Part shown: in pieces, positions 16,401 to 25,913 of the stretch
How the letters are laid out: each line of letters starts with the position of its first letter
Position numbering within the stretch: the first letter of the stretch is position 1
Source: JAAZPG01 sp012797375
Lineage (GTDB): Bacteria; Acidobacteriota; Aminicenantia; Aminicenantales; UBA4085
Assembly (NCBI GenBank): GCA_937868205.1
Contig: CALMMC010000064.1
Location: 1 to 38,758 of the forward strand
Direction: 5' to 3'
DNA: 38,758 bases
The notes under the pieces: generated by a model
Database searches by the model: none
Told to the model about the DNA's origin: nothing
The model's input: only the letters and a program-made list of their open reading frames with translations
Translations under genes and position numbers: made by a program

Positions 16401-19172
16401 ATGGCTTTGCCGAAAACACGAACGCAAATCCGAATCTTGTTTTGTTCCGCCGCCTGTCTCTGCCTGTTTTTCTTCCTGGCCTCCCCTCCTCCGGCCGAAG
16501 CCGGGGCCGAGACGCTTGTCTGGGGCCGGGTGCTCGACGCCGGCGGACGGCCGATCCCCGGGGCGGTGGTCTCCGTCTCCGGCGAGGACCTCGAGGAGGA
16601 GGCCTCGGTTTCCGCCGACGCGGCCGGCTGGTACGCCCTCGTCGGGCTCCGGCCCGGCGCCTACGCGATCCGGGCGGCCGCCCCTCTTTACGCGGCCGTC
16701 GTCCGCCCCCGCGTCGTCTGCGAGCCGGACGGCCGGGTCTTCGCGGCCTTCACCTTGGAGAAAACGGGGGCCGGGACGGGATCCGCGGCCGTCAGGGAAG
16801 ACCTCTTCCCCAACGGGCGCGTGTTCATTCCGGCGGTCCAGATCGAGAGCCTGCCGACCGGCCGTTCCGTCGACTCGCTGATCGAAAACCAGGCCTCGAC
16901 CGCCACCGCCGACCGGATCGACGTCGGCGGCATGTGGGAGGCGGTCCCCTCGCTGTTCGGCTCCCGGGGCGCCGCCTCCTGGACGCAGAACGTCTTCCTC
17001 TGGAACGGACAGGACGTCACCGAGCCGTTCGAGGGGGGAACTCCGCTCGTCGTCCCCGACCTGTTCGCCCTGGAATCATTTTTCCTGACCGATTCGGCCG
17101 TCCCGATCCAGGCCCTGACCCCGGGCTCGACGGTGGACCTCACGCCCTTTAGAGGGACGTCGTCCTTCCATGGCGCGGTCCAGGGATTTTATCTCGACAA
17201 GTCCTTCGCCTCGTCCAACATCACCCCCGCCCTCCGGGAAGAGGGCCTGACGGAAAGCGACACCTTCAACCGCTTGATGGACGTCTCCCTGCGGCTTTCG
17301 GGTCCCCTTTTCGGCGGGCGCTGGACGTATTTCACGTCCTGGGCGGTCGACACGGCCGCCCGCGATCTGGCCGATTATGAGCCGCTCGACGAATCGAGCC
17401 TGGTTTCCGGCCTGGTTCATCTCGTCCGGGACGGCGACCGTCGCCGCCTCCGGCTCTTCTGGACCGGCCAAGCGGCAAGCCATTCGTCGGCCGGGGCGGC
17501 CGGCGGCGTTCCCCCGGAGACGACCGTCCGGAGGAACGAAGGCCGCCATCTCGTCCAGATCCTCTCCGAATCCCGGCCGGGCGGACGATCCTCCTCCCGC
17601 TACGGGCTGAGCTTCTGCCTGGCCGGATGGAACGACGACCTTCAAAACGGAGCCTCCGGCGTCCAACGAATCGAGAAATTCCTGAACATCCCGGAGGGCA
17701 CGGCCGCCCAAACGGGGGACGAAAAACGCGTTCGGGCCTCGGTGTTTTTCGACGGCCGGTCGTTTTTCCGCAACGTCGTCCGGACCCATCATCTTTTCGA
17801 ATACGGCGTCCGGCTGCATTACGCCGGGTCCGAGAGCGCGGCTTCCGTTCCCGGCGATCTTCGTCTTGTTTTTTATGACGGCCGCCCGCTGGAAGCCCTC
17901 GTCTTCGATTCGCCGTTCCGCCACCGGCAAGAGACGGCCGGCCTCGACGCCTACGTCCAGGACACAATCAACCTGGCCGGAGGCGTCTCGCTGTCCCTGG
18001 GCCTCCACGGAGCCGCCGTCTACGGCCGGGGCGGGGGCGGCTCGATCCAGAGCCTCAATTTCTCCCCGCGCTTCGCCCTCCGCGTCCCTCTGTCCGCGGC
18101 CGGCTCCTCGGCCGTCCGGCTTTCGGTCGTCCGGTACTTCTGGACCCTTCCTCTTTCATGGCTGGCCTGGGGGGATCCGGCCGCTCCCGGCCGGCTGGCT
18201 TTCCGCTGGAACGACGCCGACGGCGACGCGGGCTGGAGCGAGGACGAGCGCGGACCGCTTCTCCGCCGGGAAGGTCCCCGCTACGGGGGGATCGACGAAA
18301 ACCTCCGCCTGCCCTATACGGATGAGCTGACCCTCGCCTTCATCCGGGGAATGGGCCGGGGCTGGATGATGTCGCTGGCCGGCTTTCTCCGGGAAACGCG
18401 GAACCTCGTGGAGACCGTCAACACCGGCGTGCCGGGCGCGGCCTATGATCCCGTTTCCTTTTTCGACATCGGCGACGACCGGATCCCCGGCTCGATCGAC
18501 GATCTGGAGTTCACCGTCTACGATCAGCGGCCGGAGACGTTCGGCCGGGATTTCCATCTTCTCTCGAATCCCGGCCATGGTTCCCGCAAATCCACCTACG
18601 CCGGGCTTGATTTCATTCTTTTCAAGCGGCCCACCGACGAATCCTTGTTCTTCCTGGCGATGACGGCCACCCGGGCGTTCCAGACCAACGGCCCGGGGAA
18701 CACGGCCTGGGAAAACGACGAGGGGATGATCGGCCCGCTCTACGACAATCCGAACGCCGGGATCAACGCCCAGGGACGTCCCCGCTTCGACCGGGCCTAC
18801 ACAATCCGCCTGGGGATCAGCCACGAGCTTCCCTTCAAGACGCGGGCCGGCCTGGTCGTCAAGTATTACGACGGCCAGCCGTTCACCCGGATGATCATCG
18901 TCGAGGGCTTGAACCAGGGCCCGGTCATGATCCAGGCCCACGGCCGGGGGGTGGCCCGGTATGAATTCAACCTGACCGCCGATTTCCGGCTGGAAAAAAT
19001 CATTCCGTTCCCCTTTGGATCGATCCGGCTGATGTTCGACGTCTTCAATCTCTTCAACATGCACCAGGCCACGTCCGAAAACCCGTGGACGGGGCCCGAG
19101 TTCCCCCTGCGGTACGCGACCGGCATCCAGTCCCCCCGGATTTTCCGGCTGGGTTTCCACTTCGCTTTTTGA
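16401..19172 (+). CDS. TonB-dependent receptor with carboxypeptidase-regulatory N-terminal domain
   Basis: Outer-membrane active transporter, substrate unknown. The 923-residue protein has a signal peptide (residues 1 to about 35), then an Ig-like CarboxypepD-regulatory domain (about 37-115, WGRVLDAGGRPIPGAVVSVSG). A plug-like region lies at about 130-250. A long beta-rich barrel ends in the outer-membrane signature LGFHFAF with a terminal Phe. The ATG at 16401 is the only start that keeps the signal peptide; the frame stays open well upstream but that stretch lies opposite lpd. No good ribosome site precedes the ATG. It is followed at 9 bp by a membrane Fe-S reductase gene, an unusual partner. 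Confidence 0.9.
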   Translation: MALPKTRTQIRILFCSAACLCLFFFLASPPPAEAGAETLVWGRVLDAGGRPIPGAVVSVSGEDLEEEASVSADAAGWYALVGLRPGAYAIRAAAPLYAAVVRPRVVCEPDGRVFAAFTLEKTGAGTGSAAVREDLFPNGRVFIPAVQIESLPTGRSVDSLIENQASTATADRIDVGGMWEAVPSLFGSRGAASWTQNVFLWNGQDVTEPFEGGTPLVVPDLFALESFFLTDSAVPIQALTPGSTVDLTPFRGTSSFHGAVQGFYLDKSFASSNITPALREEGLTESDTFNRLMDVSLRLSGPLFGGRWTYFTSWAVDTAARDLADYEPLDESSLVSGLVHLVRDGDRRRLRLFWTGQAASHSSAGAAGGVPPETTVRRNEGRHLVQILSESRPGGRSSSRYGLSFCLAGWNDDLQNGASGVQRIEKFLNIPEGTAAQTGDEKRVRASVFFDGRSFFRNVVRTHHLFEYGVRLHYAGSESAASVPGDLRLVFYDGRPLEALVFDSPFRHRQETAGLDAYVQDTINLAGGVSLSLGLHGAAVYGRGGGGSIQSLNFSPRFALRVPLSAAGSSAVRLSVVRYFWTLPLSWLAWGDPAAPGRLAFRWNDADGDAGWSEDERGPLLRREGPRYGGIDENLRLPYTDELTLAFIRGMGRGWMMSLAGFLRETRNLVETVNTGVPGAAYDPVSFFDIGDDRIPGSIDDLEFTVYDQRPETFGRDFHLLSNPGHGSRKSTYAGLDFILFKRPTDESLFFLAMTATRAFQTNGPGNTAWENDEGMIGPLYDNPNAGINAQGRPRFDRAYTIRLGISHELPFKTRAGLVVKYYDGQPFTRMIIVEGLNQGPVMIQAHGRGVARYEFNLTADFRLEKIIPFPFGSIRLMFDVFNLFNMHQATSENPWTGPEFPLRYATGIQSPRIFRLGFHFAF

Positions 19173-19181
19173 GGAGGCCGC

Positions 19182-21209
19182 ATGCTCCCCCCTTTGGAGA
19201 AAGCCCTGTTCGCCCTGGCCGTCCTGGCCACGGCGGTTCTGTTCCTCCGGCCGATGATCCTCCGCATCCGGATCATCGCGGCCGGGCATTCGGAGAACCG
19301 GTCCGACCGCCCGGTCCGGCGGCTGGGCGCCGCCCTCGGCAAGATCCTGCTCCAGCGCTGCACCTTGAAAAACGAGCGGCCGTTCACCGGCCTGATGCAT
19401 GTCTTCATCTTCTACAGCGCCCTGACCTTCGATACCTTGACCGTCAACCATACGCTCGAGGGATTCTTTTCCGGCTTCAGCCTTCTCGGTCACGGCCGTT
19501 TCCGGATGTTCTTCGCCCTCCTGACCGACGTGATGGCCGTCCTGGTCGTGGCCGGAACGCTCTATTTCATCGTCCGCCGCTTTCTCCTCCGGCCGAAGGC
19601 CTACCGGACAACCCCGCTCGATTCGGCCGTGATCTACGCCTTCCTGATCCTCGTCACCGCCAGCTTCCTTTATTATGAAGCCTTCGCCATCGCCGCCCGC
19701 GGCGGAGCCCGGGGGTACGCGTTCCTCGGCAACCTCCTGGCCGACGCGATCCGGGGAGCCGGGGTGCTTCCGGCGACCGTCGCGGCCCACGAGCACGCCG
19801 GCTGGTGGCTCCATATCCTGCTGGTCTTCGGTTTCATCGCCTATGTCCCCCATTCCAAGTATCTCCACATGTTCGCCGGCTCGTTCGGCATGCTGGTCCG
19901 GCAACCCGGCTCGGGCCGGATCATCCCGACCTTGGATCTTGAAAACTCCGAGACGTTCGGGATCGAAAAAGCGGCCGATTTCTCCTGGAAGGACAATCTC
20001 GACGCCTTCGCCTGCATGGAGTGCGGCCGATGCCAGGACGCCTGCCCGGCGTCCCGCACGGACAAGGCGCTATCGCCCAAGATGATCCTGGTCGACATGG
20101 AGAAGAACCTCCTGGCCGAGCGGAAGGCCGTCCTCGCCCGCGACCGGGACGCCCAGAAGCCTCTCGTCCCGGACGTCCACGCCGAGGACGAAATCTGGGC
20201 CTGCACGACCTGCGGCGCCTGCATGCACGTCTGCCCGGTCGAGATCGAGCACATCCGCAAAATCGTCGGGATGCGCCAGAGCCGGGTCCTGATGGAAAGC
20301 AAGTTCCCCGCCCCGCTCAACGCCCTGTTTCGCAACCTCGAGACGAACGCCAATCCCTGGGGAGTCGGGTTCGCCGAGCGCGGCCGCTGGGCCGAGGGCT
20401 TGAATCTCCGGACGATCGCCGATCACCCGGACGCGGAATACCTCTTCTGGGTGGGCTGCGCCGGCTCATTCGAGGAGGAGGGACGGCGGACCGCCCGGGC
20501 TTTCGCCCGGCTTCTCACCGCGGCCGGCGTCGACTTCGCGATCCTCGGGACCGAGGAGAAGTGCTGCGGCGACGCGGCCCGGCGCCTGGGCCATGAATAT
20601 CTCTTCCAATCCTTGGCCGCGGAGACGATCGAGACGTTCGCCCGGCACAAGGTCCGGAAGATCCTGACGACCTGCCCCCACGGCTACAACGCCTTCCGGA
20701 ACGAGTACCCGCGGCTGGCCTCGGGCCTCGCCTCCTTGAGCCCCGAAGCCCGGGCCCATTTCCCCCGCATCGAGATCCGCCACCATTCCGAATTCCTGCT
20801 CGAGCTGATCGCTTCCGGCCGGTTGAAACCGGCCCCGGGGACCGGGACAAGGATCGCCTACCATGATCCCTGCTACCTGGCCCGCCACAACGGCCTGGCC
20901 GACGCCCCGCGGGCCGTCCTCCGGGCCGCGGCCGGGGCTCCCCCGGTCGAGCTCGCCGACAACCGCGAACACAGCCTCTGCTGCGGCGCGGGAGGCGGGT
21001 TGATGTGGACGGAGGAAACGGCCGGAACCCGGATTAATCATCTCCGGGCCGGCCAGATCCTGGAGGCGGATGTGGCCGCGGTGGCCACGTCCTGTCCGTT
21101 CTGCCTGACGATGCTCCGCGACGCCCTCGTCGACAAGGACCGGGCCGACGTGGCCGTCCGCGACCTGGCTCAAATCCTGGCCGAAGCCGCCGGCCTGGCC
21201 GCGGATTGA
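19182..21209 (+). CDS. Membrane-bound HdrD/FadF-like Fe-S oxidoreductase (candidate ETF:quinone oxidoreductase)
   Basis: The 675 residues combine a cytochrome-b-like membrane domain (about 1-240, six hydrophobic segments, with candidate heme histidines such as His73, His203, His206 and His211), two [4Fe-4S] motifs (CMECGRCQDACP at 278-289; CTTCGACMHVCP at 341-352) and two CCG domains. The CCG Cys are at 426, 461-462 and 498 in the first, and 564, 600-601, 638 and 641 in the second. This order (NarI-like, ferredoxin, CCG, CCG) is that of the heterodisulfide-reductase-related proteins called FadF or EMO, thought to pass electrons from electron-transferring flavoprotein to menaquinone. GAGGAGG precedes the ATG, so translation should be strong. 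No etfAB or acyl-CoA dehydrogenase gene is in the window, so the donor is open. Confidence 0.9.
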   Translation: MLPPLEKALFALAVLATAVLFLRPMILRIRIIAAGHSENRSDRPVRRLGAALGKILLQRCTLKNERPFTGLMHVFIFYSALTFDTLTVNHTLEGFFSGFSLLGHGRFRMFFALLTDVMAVLVVAGTLYFIVRRFLLRPKAYRTTPLDSAVIYAFLILVTASFLYYEAFAIAARGGARGYAFLGNLLADAIRGAGVLPATVAAHEHAGWWLHILLVFGFIAYVPHSKYLHMFAGSFGMLVRQPGSGRIIPTLDLENSETFGIEKAADFSWKDNLDAFACMECGRCQDACPASRTDKALSPKMILVDMEKNLLAERKAVLARDRDAQKPLVPDVHAEDEIWACTTCGACMHVCPVEIEHIRKIVGMRQSRVLMESKFPAPLNALFRNLETNANPWGVGFAERGRWAEGLNLRTIADHPDAEYLFWVGCAGSFEEEGRRTARAFARLLTAAGVDFAILGTEEKCCGDAARRLGHEYLFQSLAAETIETFARHKVRKILTTCPHGYNAFRNEYPRLASGLASLSPEARAHFPRIEIRHHSEFLLELIASGRLKPAPGTGTRIAYHDPCYLARHNGLADAPRAVLRAAAGAPPVELADNREHSLCCGAGGGLMWTEETAGTRINHLRAGQILEADVAAVATSCPFCLTMLRDALVDKDRADVAVRDLAQILAEAAGLAAD

Positions 21210-21283
21210 TCCGCCGCGCGGCCGGGGGGCACGTCCGACGTCCCGGGAAGCGCCGGCCGCCGCGACAAGAGGGCCGGGGACGC

Positions 21284-22921
21284 TTAGGATCCCTGCTTGT
21301 TGTTCGTATACTTTGAAATCAGGGTCGAGCGCAGTTCCCGATAAGCCTTGACGGCCCGGTCCATGTTCGTCCAGGCGGATTCGGTCAGGAACGTCCGGGC
21401 TTGGCCGGGGTTCTTCTTCATCAGCTCCAAGGCCTTCTTGTCGACCTCGGGCAATTTTTCCAGGAACTCTCTCTCCAGCGGATCCCGGACGGCCCGCAGG
21501 TCGCGGATCGCCTCCTGCCATTTCAGATAGAGGAGATTCTCGGCGAAGTCATACACCCAGCGGGCCGAGTCTTCGCTGAACCGGTCCGGGTCGTAGGTGC
21601 TGTAGAGCGGATTGATCCGCTCCACGCCGGCGTGGATCGGGACGTAGATGCCGGTGTATTGATTGTCCAGATAGACCCAGTAGACCCCTCCGATGGGATC
21701 GGGAAGCCAGCCCCGGAGCTGGGCGATCATTCCGTAATTGCCGCGGGCGACGTTGCGACGCGAGGAAATTTTCAGCAGCTCCCGCATGGGGCGGGTGGGA
21801 AACGGCGTGGTCAGGGGGCTCAGCTTCATCCCCCCCTGGCCGTCGGGGATCAGCCAGTCGGGATCGGCGGTCATGTCATAAATGGTCCCCTCGTTGACCG
21901 AGCGCTGGAGTTTCATGAGATCCTCGACGCCGAGCGGCTTTTCGGGCTTGGCCGAGAAGGGATAGAGCGAAAGGGGTTCGACGTACTGGTGGTAGGGGTC
22001 GATCCCGCTGAAGGGACCCGTCACCTGCCGTTCCGGCCAAGCGCGAAGCCGGGGCGCGATCGTCTGGAAAAACAGCCAAAACCGCCCGGTGGCCCACTCC
22101 CGGGGAATGGGGGCGTAGATCTCCTGCCAAACAAACGGTTTGCCGGCCGCCGGATCGTACCAGCCGCGGTCGATCGCGAACTGCTGATAGTTGCTCGAAG
22201 CCATGAACCAGTCCGGCTTGTCAAGGTCGATCTCCTTGATGATGCTCCAATTGGGGACGATGGCGGCCTCGTCGTCCGGCACGCGCTGGGCGGCCCAGAT
22301 CACTCCGGGAATCCCCTTCCCCGGTTCCCAGCCCGGGCCGACGCTGAACATCTCCATGATCCAAGCCTCGTCGGGATCGGCGATGCAGAGGTCCTCCGAC
22401 TCGGGCCCGCAGGAAGGGAGGAAGCCGTAGGTCTCCATCCACTCCCCGATCATGGCCACGGCCTCCCGGGCCCGCTTGCAGCGCTGAAGGGCCAAGGCCA
22501 TGGCTTGCTCGACCGTCATGATCTGCTTGGCCCCCTCGCGCTCGACCCGGAGCTCCTCCCTCTGGCTGGTGGTGCTTTCGCCGATGGCCAATTGGTGTTC
22601 GTTGATGTGGGGGTAGCCGGAGTGGATATAGGAATAGGTCCGCTCCGCCTGGGGGATGCGGCCGATCACCTCGCCGAAATCGCCCAGGGGAAGCGCGACA
22701 TCCTGAATCCCCCAATGAAGAGGCGCCAGCGTTCCTTTCGGGAACGTCCGCCCGGGCACCACCATGAGGCGGGAATTATTGCAGGTGTCGGTGTGGGAAT
22801 TGAGCACCGATCCATCGACCGTCGCCTTCTTCCCGGCCACGATGATCGTGCAGGGATAGGCGGCCGACGCCAGGGTGAAAACCATCGTCAGCAGGCAGAC
22901 AACGCTTCTCGGTTTCATCAT
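21284..22921 (-). CDS. Secreted C69-family dipeptidase (PepD-like)
   Basis: Ntn-hydrolase fold peptidase expected to release amino acids from dipeptides or short peptides. After a signal peptide (residues 1 to about 23, ending ASAAYP) comes Cys24 in CTIIVAGKKATVDGS. In this family that Cys becomes the N-terminal nucleophile once the leader is removed. Further family blocks are NSHTDTCNNSR, GESTTSQR and an ADPDEAWIMEM segment. The 545-residue length fits the C69 group. The ATG at 22921 (or the adjacent one at 22918) follows GAGAGGAG; a start at 22951 would add a cytosolic-looking extension. It lies 76 bp after the C10 protease on the same strand, suggesting a joint role in external peptide breakdown. 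Confidence 0.93.
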   Translation of the reverse strand: MMKPRSVVCLLTMVFTLASAAYPCTIIVAGKKATVDGSVLNSHTDTCNNSRLMVVPGRTFPKGTLAPLHWGIQDVALPLGDFGEVIGRIPQAERTYSYIHSGYPHINEHQLAIGESTTSQREELRVEREGAKQIMTVEQAMALALQRCKRAREAVAMIGEWMETYGFLPSCGPESEDLCIADPDEAWIMEMFSVGPGWEPGKGIPGVIWAAQRVPDDEAAIVPNWSIIKEIDLDKPDWFMASSNYQQFAIDRGWYDPAAGKPFVWQEIYAPIPREWATGRFWLFFQTIAPRLRAWPERQVTGPFSGIDPYHQYVEPLSLYPFSAKPEKPLGVEDLMKLQRSVNEGTIYDMTADPDWLIPDGQGGMKLSPLTTPFPTRPMRELLKISSRRNVARGNYGMIAQLRGWLPDPIGGVYWVYLDNQYTGIYVPIHAGVERINPLYSTYDPDRFSEDSARWVYDFAENLLYLKWQEAIRDLRAVRDPLEREFLEKLPEVDKKALELMKKNPGQARTFLTESAWTNMDRAVKAYRELRSTLISKYTNNKQGS

Positions 22922-22997
22922 GTTTCTCCTCTCACATCGGAACGGATTCATTCTTTCGGGCTCAGGCCGCGCCGGTCACGGGAAAAAACGGATGGAT

Positions 22998-24728
22998 CTA
23001 CTGAACGACCAGGACGGCGGGCGCGCCTTCCCGGGAGGCGCTGTTCACCGCGACGATATGGTACGTGTAGGTCTTGTCCTTAAGCACCCCGCGGTGTTGA
23101 AACTCGACGGCCGTCTCGAGCAGGGCGATCTCCGTCCTCTTCGTCCCCTCCACTTCGTAGAGCCGGTGAAACTTGATGTCGACGTTATCCGGATTGGGCT
23201 CGAAGGTGATCAGGTTGATGTACTCGGCTTGGGAAAAGGAACGGTTGAGGATCTTTTGCCCGGAGGCGCTCAGGGGGGCGTAAATATTCCGGAGGAAGTT
23301 GGCCGTGGCGGTCTTTTCCATGTCGACCACGATGTCGACGGGATTCTGCGTCCCCGAGACGTCGCCCGTCCAGCCGGTGAAGGCATAATGCGTCTCCGGG
23401 ACCGCGGTCGCCCGGACGATCTGGGTCGTGCCGTAGGGATACACGTACGTCCCGGGTGACGGGACGGTTGTGCCTCCCTCCGTCGCCTTCAGCGTCAGTT
23501 TGATCCGCATCGGATGGATTCCGATCACGGCGTAGTCCCACTCGGCGTCGCCGAAATGGTAAATGTGGTCCACGGAATAATAGTTGTCGGCGAATCCTCC
23601 CCAGCCCATGTTGATGTGGAGCTGGTTGGACGGCGAGGTCCGGTACCCGTCGGCCACCACGGCGTGGCCGGACTCCTCGGCGCGGTTATAGATGGCCATG
23701 ATCACCGGCTGGTGAATCTCCACCTCCCGCCGGATGACTTCGAACCAGGCTTCCCAGCTTCCGGCTTCCGCCCGGTCGGTTTCATGGGCGTCCGGGCTGT
23801 ACTTGAAGAACGCCGTCAGGGCGTCGTTGTCGTTGATGTAAGATCCCGAACCGTCGACCGCATATTGCATGTCGATGGAGATGCCCACGTCCGAACAGAG
23901 CCGGGCCACGGCGTCGGCTTGGGCGGCCGTGTAAGTGCCGGCGTAGTAGGTGTCGCGCATCAAGCTCCAATGGTAAGGATGGTTGAAATCCGCGCTGAGG
24001 GTCTGGCCGTTCCATGTATAGGAATGGCTCCCCTGGCCCTGGGCGGGGTGTTTCCAATAATTCATGACCTGGGCCATGGCCACGGCCGAGCACCCCGCCG
24101 GGGTCGGCTCGCCGCCCACCCGGGGCGTATAGTTCCAAAAAGGCGTGTCCTGGTTCCACTTGGTTGCGAGAAGGGGGGTGACCTCCGCCGACGATGATCC
24201 GTCGGCGGAACGGGCGGCGGCAACCTCGCCGCGTCCCAGGGCTTCCCAGCGCCGCTCGTTCCGATTCACCGCTTCCCGGTCCGGCGATTCCGCGGCCCCG
24301 CGGCCTGCGGCCGCCGGCCCGGACGCCGGGAGATAACGAAGCTGGACCTTGGCATAGTCGAGGCGGTCGAGAAGGCGGGCCAAGTAGGGAATCCGGGCCA
24401 TCCGGTCCGGATCTCCCTCGTAGGAGACGAACACCTGGGGCGATCCCTCGGTGATGTCCGACAGGATCATGAATCCCCGCGGCTCGAGCCGGGCCAGGTA
24501 GGCGACCGGACGGCCGCGGCGGAGCAGGGGCTCGACGCGGCCGAGGGCGAACACGCCCGGCGTCAGGCGGAGATCGGGCCGGGCGTTTTCGAATTCCAGA
24601 AGGCGGGCGGCCGCTGTCCGGGCCTCGGCCGGACCCACGATTCGGGCCTCGGCCGCGGCGGCCGCGGCCAACAGGATGCAGACGGCGGCGATCAGGGCCG
24701 CCGGCCGAGCGGACTTGGGCTTCGTCAT
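22998..24728 (-). CDS. Secreted C10 (streptopain-like) cysteine protease with C-terminal repeat domain
   Basis: The 576-residue precursor has a signal peptide (about 1-28), an inhibitory propeptide-like region (about 30-185, containing ALGRVEPLLRRGRPVAYLARL) and a catalytic C10 domain. The catalytic Cys213 lies in PTPAGCSAVAMAQVMNYW, His355 in SGHAVVADGY, and NMGWGG follows. The tail holds an InlB-type B-repeat-like module (about 415-480, containing AFTGWTGDVSG) and a final beta-rich module. I choose the ATG at 24728, which has GAGGAG 9 nt upstream; the ATG at 24734 is only 3 nt from it. The gene follows threonine aldolase by 44 bp on the same strand. Confidence 0.92.
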   Translation of the reverse strand: MTKPKSARPAALIAAVCILLAAAAAAEARIVGPAEARTAAARLLEFENARPDLRLTPGVFALGRVEPLLRRGRPVAYLARLEPRGFMILSDITEGSPQVFVSYEGDPDRMARIPYLARLLDRLDYAKVQLRYLPASGPAAAGRGAAESPDREAVNRNERRWEALGRGEVAAARSADGSSSAEVTPLLATKWNQDTPFWNYTPRVGGEPTPAGCSAVAMAQVMNYWKHPAQGQGSHSYTWNGQTLSADFNHPYHWSLMRDTYYAGTYTAAQADAVARLCSDVGISIDMQYAVDGSGSYINDNDALTAFFKYSPDAHETDRAEAGSWEAWFEVIRREVEIHQPVIMAIYNRAEESGHAVVADGYRTSPSNQLHINMGWGGFADNYYSVDHIYHFGDAEWDYAVIGIHPMRIKLTLKATEGGTTVPSPGTYVYPYGTTQIVRATAVPETHYAFTGWTGDVSGTQNPVDIVVDMEKTATANFLRNIYAPLSASGQKILNRSFSQAEYINLITFEPNPDNVDIKFHRLYEVEGTKRTEIALLETAVEFQHRGVLKDKTYTYHIVAVNSASREGAPAVLVVQ

Positions 24729-24772
24729 GTTCATAAACTCCTCGCGGATGAATTGTCCTCCGAGACCGCCCG

Positions 24773-25807
24773 TCAACCGAGAATGTCCCGGAACGCGCCG
24801 ATCGCCGCGTCCACGTCCGCGTCGTCGACGTCCTTGTGGGTGACCATCCGGATGCCGACGCCGCCCGGCGCGGCGAGAGCCCGGATGCCTCTCTTTTCCA
24901 GCTCCGAAAGCAAGCTGGGGACCGTAAGCCCCGGATGCTCGAACTTGAAAATGATGATGTTCGTCTCCACTTCGGCCGGGTTGAGGACGATTCCGGGCAG
25001 GGCCGAGAGGGCTTCCGCCAGCCGGCGGGCCCGGCGGTGATCCTCGGCCAGGCGGCCGGTCATCCGGGTCAGGGCGAGGAGACCGGCGGCGGCGATGACG
25101 CCGACCTGGCGCATTCCTCCGCCCAAGGCCTTCCGGATCCGCCGGCCGTATTCGATGAACTCCTTCGGCCCGACAAGCATGGAGCCGATCGGGGCCGAAA
25201 GCCCCTTGGACAGGCAGAACATCACCGAGTCGACTTCGTCCGCATAGCCGCGGACCGGGACGCCCGAGGCGGTCGAGGCGTTGAAAATCCGGGCGCCGTC
25301 CAGGTGAACCCGCAGGCCGTGACGGACCGCGACCTCCCGGATCGCCTTGAAATTTTCCAGGGGGACGACCGCCCCGCCCCAATTGTTATGAGTGTTTTCC
25401 AGACAGATGAGCGTCGTCTGGGGCGTGTGGACGTTCGGCTTCTTGACGAAATGTTCGACCTCGGCCGGATCCATGGCCCCCCGCCGCGAGGGAAGCGGAC
25501 GCGGCGTCACCCGGGAGATGAACGTCAGGTGGGTGGATTCGAGGTTGAAAATGTGCGACCGGGATTCGACGATGACTTCCTGGAGTTCTTGGGTCCAGGC
25601 CTTGACGGCGATCGAATTGCCCATCGTCCCGGAGGGGCAGAACAGCCCGGCCTCCTTGCCCATGGTTTCGGCGGCCAGGGCTTCCAGCTTCTGGACCGTC
25701 GGATCGAATCCGATGACGTCATCGCCAACCTCCGCCTCGGCCATCGCTTTTCTCATTTCGGGGGTCGGCCGGGTGACGGTATCGCTGCGAAAATCAGAGG
25801 GATTCAT
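24773..25807 (-). CDS. Low-specificity L-threonine aldolase
   Basis: PLP enzyme that splits threonine or allo-threonine into glycine and acetaldehyde. The 344-residue protein starts with FRSDTVTRPTPEMRKAM, typical of the family, and has the substrate segment ENTHNNWGG. The PLP aspartate lies in VHLDGARIFNA, and the Schiff-base lysine is Lys201 in MFCLSKGLSAPIGS. The ATG at 25807 follows a GAGG site and lies just below a TATAAT box; the frame is open to 25942, but that part would cross the promoter. It is the first gene of a minus-strand set with two secreted peptidases. Stereospecificity for L-threonine is assumed from the family. Confidence 0.95.
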   Translation of the reverse strand: MNPSDFRSDTVTRPTPEMRKAMAEAEVGDDVIGFDPTVQKLEALAAETMGKEAGLFCPSGTMGNSIAVKAWTQELQEVIVESRSHIFNLESTHLTFISRVTPRPLPSRRGAMDPAEVEHFVKKPNVHTPQTTLICLENTHNNWGGAVVPLENFKAIREVAVRHGLRVHLDGARIFNASTASGVPVRGYADEVDSVMFCLSKGLSAPIGSMLVGPKEFIEYGRRIRKALGGGMRQVGVIAAAGLLALTRMTGRLAEDHRRARRLAEALSALPGIVLNPAEVETNIIIFKFEHPGLTVPSLLSELEKRGIRALAAPGGVGIRMVTHKDVDDADVDAAIGAFRDILG

Positions 25808-25831
25808 TCCGGACCTCGCTTTCTTCAGGGC

Positions 25832-25860
25832 ATTATAGCGCAACGGCGCGGCGGTTTGCA
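25832..25860 (-). promoter_or_regulatory. Candidate promoter of the threonine aldolase-protease gene set
   Basis: On the minus strand a perfect TATAAT (25832-25837) lies 25 bp before the aldolase ATG. The -35 at 17-bp spacing is TGCAAA (25855-25860), only 3 of 6 matches. The -10 is convincing; the -35 is weak. Confidence 0.5.
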
Positions 25861-25913
25861 CCGGTGAATGCTTTATGATACATTTTTTCCCGACTCTCCG
25901 GGACAGAAAGTGA

